Positions 32,393 to 40,709 of a DNA stretch of 64,000 nucleotides are shown here, in pieces. Below the pieces are notes generated by a model. The model ran no database searches. It worked only from the letters and a program-made list of their open reading frames with translations, and was not told the origin of the DNA. Position 1 is the stretch's first letter. Each line of letters starts with the position of its first letter. Position numbers and translations under genes: made by a program. This stretch comes from an uncultured Bacilli bacterium (GTDB taxonomy: Bacteria; Bacillota_I; Bacilli_A; RF39; UBA660): assembly GCA_910584165.1 (NCBI GenBank), contig CAJTZU010000004.1, forward strand, positions 108,079-172,078, in the 5' to 3' direction.

Positions 32393-33556
32393 TTATACCT
32401 CCCTGTTTAAAATTTCCAAATATTGTTTTTCCACTTTTTCATGATTCTTTAGAATGGAATCTGTAAGTTCACTAAATGGAATAACTTTAAAATCCCTATT
32501 TTTAGAATTATAGTAAGTATATAATAATTCTTTTTCAATATTTTCAAAATGAACAGTAGAATCTGGCTCTACTACTACTTCCAATCCTACCATAAGCCCT
32601 ATTATTTTTTCTAATCCCAATACTCTCTGTGCAGAGATAAAATTGCCTAATGAATAAATAACCAAAGTATTATCTACATATCCAATTGGTTGAATAACAT
32701 GAGGATGTGAACCTATGATTAAATTTACCCCTAAACTAGATAAATATTTTGCTACCTCTTTTTGTTTTGTATTTGGAACATGAGTATACTCATTTCCCCA
32801 ATGCATAGCAACAATAATTACTTCTGCACCTTGTTCTTTCGCTTTATCAATATCTAATTTCACTTGCTCTTCACTATATACATTTACTAAATATTCTTTA
32901 CCATTAGGTGTTTTTAAACCATTCGTCGTCATAGTATAAGATAAAAAGGAAAACTTTATTTCATTTTGAGCATAAATGGGAATTTCATTTCTTTCTTGCC
33001 AAGAAGAAAAAGTTCCTGTCTTTATTACCTTTTCTTGTTTTCTCCAAAATTCATTAGAATATAAAATTCCTTTCTCATTTTTATCCAAAGAATGATTATT
33101 AGCTAGACTAACCATATTAAATCCAGCACTTACTAAATTTTCTCCTAAAGCATCTGGTGTATTTAATCTTGGATAGTGCTGCGGCTCACCACCACCTATA
33201 ATACTTTCTTGATTATAATAACGCAAATCATAAGGTTGAATCTTTTTTTCAATAGAAGTAAACATTTTCGTAAAATCATATTTTCCATTTTTATAGGCAT
33301 CTGCATAAACAGCACCGTGAATTAAAGCATCTCCCACCATTACTAATGAGAATTTACGAGGTTGTGGCTCAGGTTTAGGTTCTGGCTTAGGTTCATTAAT
33401 CAAATTACTAGTAGAGTTTGAATTAGAAAAAATTGCCTTTTTGTCTTTATTAAAAGAAATGATATATAGACTTCCCACTACACATAAAATAACAAAAACA
33501 ATTAGGAATGAATTTACCCATTTTTTATTTTTGCTTTTCCTCTTTGCCTTTTTCAT
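32393..33556 (-). CDS. CapA-family (PgsA-like) membrane-anchored metallophosphatase-fold protein
   Basis: A 387-residue protein with a basic N-terminus, one membrane helix (about 14-34), a Pro-Glu-Lys repeat linker and a CapA domain: VMVGDALIHG, SLANNHSLDKNEKG, AMHWGNEYTHVPN and IIGSHPHVIQPI, the metal-binding pattern of this fold. CapA relatives act in poly-gamma-glutamate export or capsule synthesis; no other capsule genes are nearby, so function is open. It overlaps the end of rnr by 32 bases, an unusual arrangement between rnr and smpB. Confidence 0.88.
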   Translation of the reverse strand: MKKAKRKSKNKKWVNSFLIVFVILCVVGSLYIISFNKDKKAIFSNSNSTSNLINEPKPEPKPEPQPRKFSLVMVGDALIHGAVYADAYKNGKYDFTKMFTSIEKKIQPYDLRYYNQESIIGGGEPQHYPRLNTPDALGENLVSAGFNMVSLANNHSLDKNEKGILYSNEFWRKQEKVIKTGTFSSWQERNEIPIYAQNEIKFSFLSYTMTTNGLKTPNGKEYLVNVYSEEQVKLDIDKAKEQGAEVIIVAMHWGNEYTHVPNTKQKEVAKYLSSLGVNLIIGSHPHVIQPIGYVDNTLVIYSLGNFISAQRVLGLEKIIGLMVGLEVVVEPDSTVHFENIEKELLYTYYNSKNRDFKVIPFSELTDSILKNHEKVEKQYLEILNREV

Positions 33557-35672
33557 TTTTACTATCCTTTTTTAATATAAAATCAATAGTATGCGCCTCT
33601 TTACTGGCAGCTTTTACCACTACTTCTACTTCATCACCTAAACGATATCCTCTTTTATTTCGATTACCGATTAAAGCAAATGTACTTTCATCATAAGTAT
33701 AATAATCATCTTTTAAATCTTCAATTCTAACTAGCCCTTCAATCATATTTGGCAATTGAACGAAAAATCCAAAACTCATAACAGTCGTAATAACACCAGA
33801 AAATTCTTCACCTATATGCTTTAACATATATTCAGCCATCTTCATTGCATCTACTTCTCTTTCACAATCAACAGATGCTCTTTCTCTTTCTGAAGAATGC
33901 TCTGCCAAAGGAGGAAGTTTTCCTTGCCATGTTTTAATCGTCTCAACACTTACATTCTCATTTAATAAGCATTTACGAATAGAACGATGTACTGTCAAAT
34001 CTGGATATCTTCTAATTGGAGAAGTAAAATGACAATAAATTTTACTTGCTAAACCGAAGTGTCCAATATTGGTAGTATCATAAATAGCTTTTTGCATACT
34101 ACGCAACATTTGACTAGATAAAATATAGTATTCCTTTTTATCTTTTAATTCATTTAGCATATTTTGAATTGTCTTAGGAGTTAACTTTTTCATATCAGCA
34201 TGTACTCTATATCCTAAAACACTTACTAAATGTAAGAAATTCGTCATTTTCTCTTCACTTGGTTCCCCATGAACACGATAAATCAATGGATAATCCATAT
34301 AATAGAAATGGCTAGCAACAGTCTCATTAGCGATAATCATAAAATCCTCTATTAGCTTTTCACCAGTTCCTCTATTTCTAAGTTTAACATCAATAGCTTC
34401 GCCTTTTTCATCTACGATAATTTTAGCTTCCTCTAGTTCAAAATCAATGTATCCTTTATTCACTTTATGTGCTCTTAATATCTTAGCAAGCTCTTCCATT
34501 AATTTTAAGGAAGAAACATATTCTTCATAGCCAGCTGGTACTTCATTCTTTTCTAAAATAAGATTAACATTATCATAAGTCATTTGAATTCTAGAGCGTA
34601 TAACACTATCAAAAATATCATACTCTACTACATTACCAGTATCATCTATTTCCATAATACAAGAAAGCGCTAAACGGTCTACATTAGGATTTAAAGAACA
34701 AATTCCATTGGATAATTCATGAGGAAGCATTGGTGTTACTCTATCTGCTAAATAAACACTAGTACCACGCGCTGCTGCTTCCTTATCTAATGGACCATCT
34801 TCTTTCACATAATAACTTACATCAGCAATATGAACACCAAGCTTATAATGTCCATTTTCTAATTTTTTAATAGAAATAGCATCATCTATATCTTTCGTAT
34901 CATTGCCATCTATTGTAAAAATAATTTCTCCACGTAAATCTTGCTTTGGATTTTTAACTCTAGCATTAATTTCTTCTTGACTAACAAATGATGGTATTGT
35001 AGAAACCTCTTTCATTACTTCTTCAGGAAAAACATCATTAATATTATATTTTGCCATGATTGATAAAATATCAATACCAGGGTCATTAATATGACCAATT
35101 ACTTTTAATATTTCTCCACGATATTCTAAATCCTTAGTTGGTGATAATAACTTTACAATTACTTTATGTCCATCTACTAAATTTGCATGATAATTGACAT
35201 CAATTCTAATGTTTTTATTAAGTTTTGTGTCATCTGGTTTAACGAATATCTTACCATGTTTATAGAAAACAGTACCTACTATCTGCTTTACACCTCTTTC
35301 GACAATACGAATGACATCTCCTACCATTGGTGTCGAATTTTTATCCGTAATATTTACAATTACTTTATCTTTATGGACTGCTCCATTAAGATGTTCTTCA
35401 TATACTTTTATCTCTTCGCCGTTTTCCATCATAACATAGCCTGTTCCTTTTGAAGTTACAGATAAAATACCTACCCTTGAATTACTATCTTCAAAAAGCA
35501 TATAATTTCCATGCTTTGTACGATAAATTTTAGTATCTATTTCTAATTGATTTAAGGCTTTCAATAATTCTTTTAAATCTTCAGCAGTTCCAAGTTTTAA
35601 AAATGTTTCCATTTCATGAACACCAAGTGCTCTTCTTTCTCTATTTAATATTTTTAATACTTCTTCTTCCAT
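33525..35672 (-). CDS. rnr: Ribonuclease R
   Basis: A 3'-5' exoribonuclease of 715 residues: N-terminal winged-helix region, cold-shock domains, the RNB catalytic core (TIDGNDTKDIDDAISI with its Asp cluster, ARGTSVYLADRVTPMLPHELSNGICSLNP, HFTSPIRRYPDLTVHR) and a C-terminal S1 domain. It degrades structured RNA and works with tmRNA in quality control. The start is the ATG after GGTGAATAAT; a longer ORF begins four codons earlier inside that site. Confidence 0.97.
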   Translation of the reverse strand: MEEEVLKILNRERRALGVHEMETFLKLGTAEDLKELLKALNQLEIDTKIYRTKHGNYMLFEDSNSRVGILSVTSKGTGYVMMENGEEIKVYEEHLNGAVHKDKVIVNITDKNSTPMVGDVIRIVERGVKQIVGTVFYKHGKIFVKPDDTKLNKNIRIDVNYHANLVDGHKVIVKLLSPTKDLEYRGEILKVIGHINDPGIDILSIMAKYNINDVFPEEVMKEVSTIPSFVSQEEINARVKNPKQDLRGEIIFTIDGNDTKDIDDAISIKKLENGHYKLGVHIADVSYYVKEDGPLDKEAAARGTSVYLADRVTPMLPHELSNGICSLNPNVDRLALSCIMEIDDTGNVVEYDIFDSVIRSRIQMTYDNVNLILEKNEVPAGYEEYVSSLKLMEELAKILRAHKVNKGYIDFELEEAKIIVDEKGEAIDVKLRNRGTGEKLIEDFMIIANETVASHFYYMDYPLIYRVHGEPSEEKMTNFLHLVSVLGYRVHADMKKLTPKTIQNMLNELKDKKEYYILSSQMLRSMQKAIYDTTNIGHFGLASKIYCHFTSPIRRYPDLTVHRSIRKCLLNENVSVETIKTWQGKLPPLAEHSSERERASVDCEREVDAMKMAEYMLKHIGEEFSGVITTVMSFGFFVQLPNMIEGLVRIEDLKDDYYTYDESTFALIGNRNKRGYRLGDEVEVVVKAASKEAHTIDFILKKDSKNEKGKEEKQK

Positions 35673-35707
35673 ATTATTCACCATTTATATTATACTATAA
35701 ATCTAAT

Positions 35708-35729
35708 AAAAAAGGATAGCTTTGCTATC
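35708..35729 (-). terminator. Rho-independent terminator of the 35739-37510 unit
   Basis: Six-pair GATAGC/GCTATC stem, three-base loop and six T on the minus strand. Confidence 0.78.
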
Positions 35730-35738
35730 TCTTTTTCT

Positions 35739-35994
35739 CTATAAACAGAAATTATTCGTATCTATACCAAATATTCCTAATAAGAATTCAAGTGCTAATG
35801 GCAATAAGAATATAATGACCGCTACTATTAATCTCTTTGTAAACTTTGACGTTACTTTCTTTACTTCATCTTCGCTATCTGATGCGATTGCTTTAATAAA
35901 GTCTAATATACTTAATATTATTAATAATACTGGTACTATATATCTTAACCAATTGATTATCTTTAAAATCCAATCCACTAATCTTGAAGAAATT
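35739..35994. repeat. Dispersed repeat: VirB2-like C-terminal module, copy 1
   Basis: The 3' end of the 35739 gene encodes a two-helix module whose protein sequence differs at about seven of 84 positions from the 3' end of the 52621 gene, with clear nucleotide similarity as well. The upstream parts of the two genes are unrelated. Confidence 0.8.
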
Positions 35995-37019
35995 GAACAT
36001 CCACTATGATTTGTATCCGGTTCCTTATATAAGTCAGTTCCTGATTTTTTTTGATTTAACGTTTTTCCTATATTCATACAAACATTTAAACAATCTGTTT
36101 GTGCCTCATTGTAAGTATAATTTTTCAACACATTATTACAAAGTGATTTTATTCTTTTCTCCTCAAGATTTAATTGTTTTACTTTCTCTGCCTTGCATTT
36201 TTCATCACTGCAACTTTTATAATTTGATATCGCTGTATCATAAGCATATAGTCTAGTTAATACAGCATTACAGTTAACATCTATTGTTGCATTTTCACCA
36301 ACATAATCCACTTTTTTACAAGAAAAATTTCTATAATATACCTTACCTGGATCATCTCCTAATGTATTCTCCCAAAGATTCTGAATTGATCCAGCAGCTG
36401 CAGACCATAAACCACCTAATATTTGTCTAAATCCAGGCCACATCCAATCTGCATCATTATATCTATCTGCATAGTTATCTGCTACAGTCCAACCCCAAGA
36501 GCCGCCTTCATATTCTCTATACTCATTATTCTCATAAGCTTCTCTATTCATTATAAATAATTTTGCTTGGTCTATAACAATTCCATCTGCTGCTTCAAAC
36601 ATATCAGTTGAAAAATCTGCTAGTCCATCTGAAAATAAACCACCTAAAGCAGTAACAATTCCTAAAATCCATTCGGCAAGATCTCTAATATTTGGACAGC
36701 CAAGACTTAATGTAGTATATTCACAAATATACATTCTAGTTGGGCAAGTTGCCCCTTGTGCTTGATATAGCTCATCAGCAATTTCAATCTCATTTCCTAT
36801 ATATTTTTTCTCCCCTAATTTAACTAAAAGTATATTTACAGTCCAATCATCATCTGACCAATTTTTATATTCGGCTGCTGGCATACCTCTTCCATCAGTA
36901 TAAGTTAAAGTAAGCTTTTCATCTGGATACTCACAAAGTACATCTGTTGCAAATACATTCTCTGCAAATAATATTAAAACTAAGAAAAAGAAAAATATTT
37001 TTTCTGCCACTAATCGCAT
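35739..37019 (-). CDS. Cys-rich secreted ectodomain protein with VirB2-like C-terminal membrane module
   Basis: A 426-residue protein: signal peptide (MRLVAEKIFFFFLVLILFAENVFA), a Cys-rich ectodomain with a mid-protein hydrophobic stretch (WILGIVTALGGLFSDGLADF), then two membrane helices around the loop DSEDEVKKVTSKFTKRL and the terminal NNFCL. The last 84 residues differ from those of the protein at 52621 at about seven positions, whereas the N-terminal parts are unrelated. The loop aligns with the QKEDEIKKGQQTFIKR loop of the VirB2-like proteins. I infer an anchored or pilus-associated protein with a swapped ectodomain. It is co-transcribed with 37010. Confidence 0.68.
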   Translation of the reverse strand: MRLVAEKIFFFFLVLILFAENVFATDVLCEYPDEKLTLTYTDGRGMPAAEYKNWSDDDWTVNILLVKLGEKKYIGNEIEIADELYQAQGATCPTRMYICEYTTLSLGCPNIRDLAEWILGIVTALGGLFSDGLADFSTDMFEAADGIVIDQAKLFIMNREAYENNEYREYEGGSWGWTVADNYADRYNDADWMWPGFRQILGGLWSAAAGSIQNLWENTLGDDPGKVYYRNFSCKKVDYVGENATIDVNCNAVLTRLYAYDTAISNYKSCSDEKCKAEKVKQLNLEEKRIKSLCNNVLKNYTYNEAQTDCLNVCMNIGKTLNQKKSGTDLYKEPDTNHSGCSISSRLVDWILKIINWLRYIVPVLLIILSILDFIKAIASDSEDEVKKVTSKFTKRLIVAVIIFLLPLALEFLLGIFGIDTNNFCL

Positions 37020-37510
37020 GATAATCCCCCACTTTGAAATGTATTCTTCAGTTCTTCAACATCAGTTTCTAAAAAGTTTACACCAAATATTTCAGTCATT
37101 TGGGCCTTATTATTTTCATTAAGATTCCACTCTATTTGTATTTCAAATTTATCTTTTTCTATAATAGTGTCTAATTTAATATCTGAATAATTCTCGCCAA
37201 ATTTAACTTTTAATTTATTTTCCATTTGGACTTTCATTAACTTCATATAAGTTTCCATTTGTTCTTTTAATTTATTATCTACATTAAAATGCATAATTAA
37301 AACTAATTTTTTTGAATCTGAATAATCATATAATTTAAATGATTGAATTATATCAAAATTTTCCATCTGAACATTCTCACTACAATTTAGAATAAGATTA
37401 TCATCCTTATTATTAAACAAAGAAACAATTAAGATTAACAAAAATAATACAATAAAGCTAATTCCAGCTATAATAAATGTTTTTTTATTTTCAATTAAAA
37501 TTGCTTTCAT
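37010..37510 (-). CDS. Membrane-anchored extracytoplasmic protein, unknown
   Basis: A 166-residue protein with an N-terminal anchor (residues 11-32) and an external domain with two cysteines (ILNCSENVQ and GGLSCD) and a charged amphipathic middle. I do not recognise the family; it resembles small lipoprotein-like domains in being about 130 residues of mixed alpha/beta. It overlaps the downstream VirB2-tailed gene by ten bases, so the two act together. An extended -10 promoter (TGT-TATAAT, 37534-37539) and AGGAGGAGTAAT precede it. Confidence 0.6.
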   Translation of the reverse strand: MKAILIENKKTFIIAGISFIVLFLLILIVSLFNNKDDNLILNCSENVQMENFDIIQSFKLYDYSDSKKLVLIMHFNVDNKLKEQMETYMKLMKVQMENKLKVKFGENYSDIKLDTIIEKDKFEIQIEWNLNENNKAQMTEIFGVNFLETDVEELKNTFQSGGLSCD

Positions 37511-37541
37511 ATTACTCCTCCTATATTATTTTCATTATAAC

Positions 37542-37569
37542 AAAAAATAGATAGTTTTTCTATCTATTT
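37542..37569 (-). terminator. Rho-independent terminator of rmuC unit
   Basis: Perfect ten-pair stem (37560-37569 with 37545-37554), five-base loop and a T run on the minus strand; it reaches the stop codon at 37564. Confidence 0.88.
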
Positions 37570-38172
37570 CATACCATTCATAAAATTTTTTACCATACCA
37601 TTTAGCTTTCTTTTCTCTTCTATATAATAAATAATTGAAACAATAATAGAACCTATAAATGCTACTAACATATCTTGCATCGTATCATTTACTCCTGTTT
37701 TAGCTACTCTTTGAGCATCTCCACCAAATAAGATATTACCAAAATACTCAAAGAATTCCCAACAAACTGCTACCGAAAGTGTAACAGATATGATAAATAA
37801 GATATTAAAAAATATTTTATTTTCATCGTACATTCCTAATTGTTTTAAAAGAAGCATAGCGAGTAATGCTGTTAATACTCCTGATAAAGCATGTGTTATT
37901 TTATCATAATAAGTAAATTCGTTATATAATTCAACTGTTGCACCTAAAAAATGAGCACAAAAGACAAATAATACACAAATTAACTTTACTATCGGAGATA
38001 ATTTTTTATGGAATATTTTTTCAATCCAATAAGGAGAAGTAATTGTTAATAATATAGACGCATCCTTTAAAATTAATCCTAATTTATCATCACGAGTAAT
38101 TATTAAATATGCACTTCCTAAAACTGCTACAATTATTAATGTCCAATTAATAATCGATAGTATCTTCTTCAT
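37564..38172 (-). CDS. YjdF-like (DUF2238) membrane protein
   Basis: A 202-residue protein with five or six membrane helices and the family's polar pattern: YYDKITHALSGVLTALL, CWEFFEYFGNILFG and GVNDTMQDMLVAFIGS. The His, Glu and Asp residues are typical of this uncharacterised membrane family. It overlaps the end of rmuC by 26 bases and is co-transcribed with it. GGGGG lies nine bases before the ATG. Confidence 0.78.
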   Translation of the reverse strand: MKKILSIINWTLIIVAVLGSAYLIITRDDKLGLILKDASILLTITSPYWIEKIFHKKLSPIVKLICVLFVFCAHFLGATVELYNEFTYYDKITHALSGVLTALLAMLLLKQLGMYDENKIFFNILFIISVTLSVAVCWEFFEYFGNILFGGDAQRVAKTGVNDTMQDMLVAFIGSIIVSIIYYIEEKRKLNGMVKNFMNGMK

Positions 38173-39229
38173 GACTAATAGCCCCCATTTCTACTTGATT
38201 AATACTATTAAATCGTTTGGTAATTTTATCAGTAGTAGTATGAATATCCTTAACATCCTTACTAACTGTTTCAATGCTCCTATAAAGTTTATCCCAACGC
38301 TCTTTATATCTACCAAATTCATTATCTAAAAGTTGTAATTCTTTATGAATTACTTTTGCATATTTATCACGTTCCATATTTTTCATAATAATTTGTATAG
38401 TTGTTAATGTACTTATTAATGTTGTTGGAGATGTAATCCAAACTTTTTTCTTATAGGCATACTCTAATAATTCTGTATGATACGCATTAATTTCTGCAAA
38501 AATAGCTTCTGCTGGTAAAAATAATATAGCTTGGTCACTAGTCACCCCTGGAATAATATATTTACTGCTAATAGCATCTACATGCCTTTTAACATCTGCT
38601 TTGAATAACTTTTCAGCATTTGTACGCATATCTATAGAATTCTTTTTATTTACCATAGCTTGATAATTTTCTAACGGGAATTTAGAATCTATTGCAATCG
38701 TACCTAAAGGTTCTGGTGCAAATAATACACAATCTGCAATAGTATCATTATCAAATGTATGTTGCATTTCATATATTTTTTTATTATTAGGTCCAAATAC
38801 ATTAGACATAATATGTTCTAAATTAACTTCGCCAAAAATTCCCCTAGTCTTTTTATCTGTCAAAATACCTTGCAAAGAAACAATATCATTAGATAAACTA
38901 TCTATTTTTTTCTGTGCTTCATCAATTTTAGACAATCTTTCCAATACGGAAGTAAATGTTCGATTTGTTTTTTCAAAATTTTCATCTAATCGTTCATTTA
39001 CTTTATCACTAATAAGGCGAAGCCTTTTATCAATTTTCTCATTTGCATTTTCAAAATCATCTCGTATATCTCTACTAAAGTCTGTTTTGAAATCTCCAAT
39101 TTCTTTAACAATATCTGTTTCTAATTTTCCTATTTTTTCAACTACACCTTCGTTACTTTTATTTTTCACAATTAATATAATTAATAAAATCAAAATAACT
39201 ATATTAATTCCTATGATAATATACTCCAC
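38147..39229 (-). CDS. rmuC: DNA recombination protein RmuC
   Basis: A 360-residue RmuC: N-terminal membrane helix, long coiled coil (about 25-115), then the nuclease-like domain with KTRGIFGEVNLEHIM, APEPLGTIAIDSKFPLENYQAM and ILFLPAEAIFAEINAY. RmuC limits sequence inversions at short inverted repeats. The start is a GTG preceded by AGGAGTGATAGT; no ATG is equally placed. Expected to be membrane-tethered. Confidence 0.93.
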   Translation of the reverse strand: MEYIIIGINIVILILLIILIVKNKSNEGVVEKIGKLETDIVKEIGDFKTDFSRDIRDDFENANEKIDKRLRLISDKVNERLDENFEKTNRTFTSVLERLSKIDEAQKKIDSLSNDIVSLQGILTDKKTRGIFGEVNLEHIMSNVFGPNNKKIYEMQHTFDNDTIADCVLFAPEPLGTIAIDSKFPLENYQAMVNKKNSIDMRTNAEKLFKADVKRHVDAISSKYIIPGVTSDQAILFLPAEAIFAEINAYHTELLEYAYKKKVWITSPTTLISTLTTIQIIMKNMERDKYAKVIHKELQLLDNEFGRYKERWDKLYRSIETVSKDVKDIHTTTDKITKRFNSINQVEMGAISHEEDTIDY

Positions 39230-39253
39230 ACTATCACTCCTATTCTTTTATGG

Positions 39254-39286
39254 GAAAAAAATTCCAATTTTTGCAAATTAGAATTT
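39254..39286 (-). terminator. Rho-independent terminator of nfeD-SPFH unit
   Basis: Twelve-pair AT-rich stem (39275-39286 with 39259-39270), four-base loop and seven T on the minus strand. Confidence 0.85.
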
Positions 39287-39293
39287 TCTTTTC

Positions 39294-40217
39294 TTATTTT
39301 TGTTTTTTATCTAATACCTCTGATAAAGTGGTACCTAAAGTAGCAACTCCTTGCAGTTCTGCTGGAACAATAATTTTAGTTGCTTGGCCATCAGCCATTT
39401 TTGCTAAAGCATCAAAACTCTTTAAGCGTAATACTGATTCATCAGCTTTTGCGCTTTTTAACATATCAATTCCATCTGCCTCAGCTTGTTTTAAAAGACG
39501 AATACTTTCAGCTTCTGCCTGTTTTAACTTTAATAATGCCTCAGCTTCACCTTCTGCAATTCTAATTTTTGATTCTCTATTAGCTTCAGCACGTAAAATG
39601 GCACTCTCTTTTTCACCCTCTGCAATTAAAATACTTGACTTTTTTTCACCTTCAGCTTGAAGAATCTTTTCTCGTCTTTCACGCTCTGCACGCATTTGTT
39701 TTTCCATTGCTTCTTGAATATCACGTGGTGGAATAATATTTTTAACTTCTACACGGTTTACTTTAATTCCCCATGGATCTGTTGCCTCATCCAATATAGA
39801 ACGCATTTTTGTATTAATAATATCTCTAGATGTTAATGTTTGATCCAATTCTAATTCTCCAATCAAATTACGAAGAGTTGTAGCTGTTAAATTTTCGATT
39901 GCACTAATTGGACTTTCAACACCGTATGTGTATAACTTTGCATCTGTAATTTGAAAATACACTACTGTATCTATTTGCATAGTTACATTATCTTTTGTAA
40001 TAACTGGTTGTGGTGCAAAATCTTTTACAATTTCCTTTAGAGTTACATCATTTGAAACTCTATCTACAAATGGTATTTTAAAATGTAAGCCATTATGCCA
40101 AGTTTTATAGTAAGAACCCAATCTTTCTATAACATAAACTTTTGCTTGTGGAACAATTTTAACACTTGGTATAACAATTACACAAACTAATACCAAAATA
40201 ACAATTAATATTTCCAT
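39294..40217 (-). CDS. SPFH/Band 7 (stomatin-like, QmcA-type) membrane protein
   Basis: A 307-residue stomatin-like protein: N-terminal membrane segment, Band 7 domain (YVIERLGSYYKTWHNGLHFKIPF, DNVTMQIDTVVYFQITD, DPWGIKVNRVEVKNIIPP) and a long Ala/Glu-rich coiled coil that mediates oligomerisation. These proteins organise membrane microdomains. The preceding gene encodes its usual partner NfeD. GAGGATTAGGAA precedes the ATG. Confidence 0.93.
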   Translation of the reverse strand: MEILIVILVLVCVIVIPSVKIVPQAKVYVIERLGSYYKTWHNGLHFKIPFVDRVSNDVTLKEIVKDFAPQPVITKDNVTMQIDTVVYFQITDAKLYTYGVESPISAIENLTATTLRNLIGELELDQTLTSRDIINTKMRSILDEATDPWGIKVNRVEVKNIIPPRDIQEAMEKQMRAERERREKILQAEGEKKSSILIAEGEKESAILRAEANRESKIRIAEGEAEALLKLKQAEAESIRLLKQAEADGIDMLKSAKADESVLRLKSFDALAKMADGQATKIIVPAELQGVATLGTTLSEVLDKKQK

Positions 40218-40220
40218 TTC

Positions 40221-40640
40221 CTAATCCTCCCATTTCTCTACTTGTAATTTAACTCCGTCTATCTTAAGTACTCTAACAGAAGCACCTTTTACAAGTTTTT
40301 CTTTAGAGATAGCTGTCCATCTTTTTCCATCTATTTTTACTTCGCCTTTTTCATCAGGAAAAATATCTTCTGTTACTATAGCTTTTTCACCCAAAACTCT
40401 GTCTAAATTCGTTTTTACATTTTTTGGTTTCAATAATTTAATCAAAAATGGTCTAGTTGTAACTAATAAAATAACTCCCAATATAACAAATACGCCAAAT
40501 TGTATCACTAAATTATCTATAAAAATGGATACAATCAAAGCTGCTATAGCACTTACTATAAACCATACTGTAACTAATTCTACAGTTGCCGCCTCTATTA
40601 TTGTTAAAAATACAATAAGACATGTCCAAAAATAAAGCAT
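40221..40640 (-). CDS. nfeD: NfeD-family protein
   Basis: A 139-residue short NfeD: four membrane helices beginning LYFWTCLIVFLTIIEAATVELVTVWF, and a C-terminal OB-fold domain (VLGEKAIVTEDIFPDEKGEVKIDGKRW). NfeD pairs with SPFH proteins, here three bases downstream. A longer ORF begins 48 codons upstream inside virD4, but GGGTGATAGT sits directly before the chosen ATG. Confidence 0.92.
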   Translation of the reverse strand: MLYFWTCLIVFLTIIEAATVELVTVWFIVSAIAALIVSIFIDNLVIQFGVFVILGVILLVTTRPFLIKLLKPKNVKTNLDRVLGEKAIVTEDIFPDEKGEVKIDGKRWTAISKEKLVKGASVRVLKIDGVKLQVEKWED

Positions 40641-40683
40641 ACTATCACCCAACTTCATTATATCACATAAATATGAAAATATG

Positions 40684-40709
40684 AAAAAAAGTAGCGAAAA
40701 TCCGCTACT
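40684..40709 (-). terminator. Rho-independent terminator at the end of the Tad/T4SS locus
   Basis: Perfect seven-pair AGTAGCG/CGCTACT stem, six-base loop and seven T on the minus strand; it overlaps the virD4 stop codon and closes the large locus. Confidence 0.9.

Noticed and set aside
35722..36009. Plus-strand ORF antisense to the VirB2-tailed gene
   Set aside because: It mirrors the minus-strand membrane module, and the same shadow recurs at 52634-52918 because the module is repeated.
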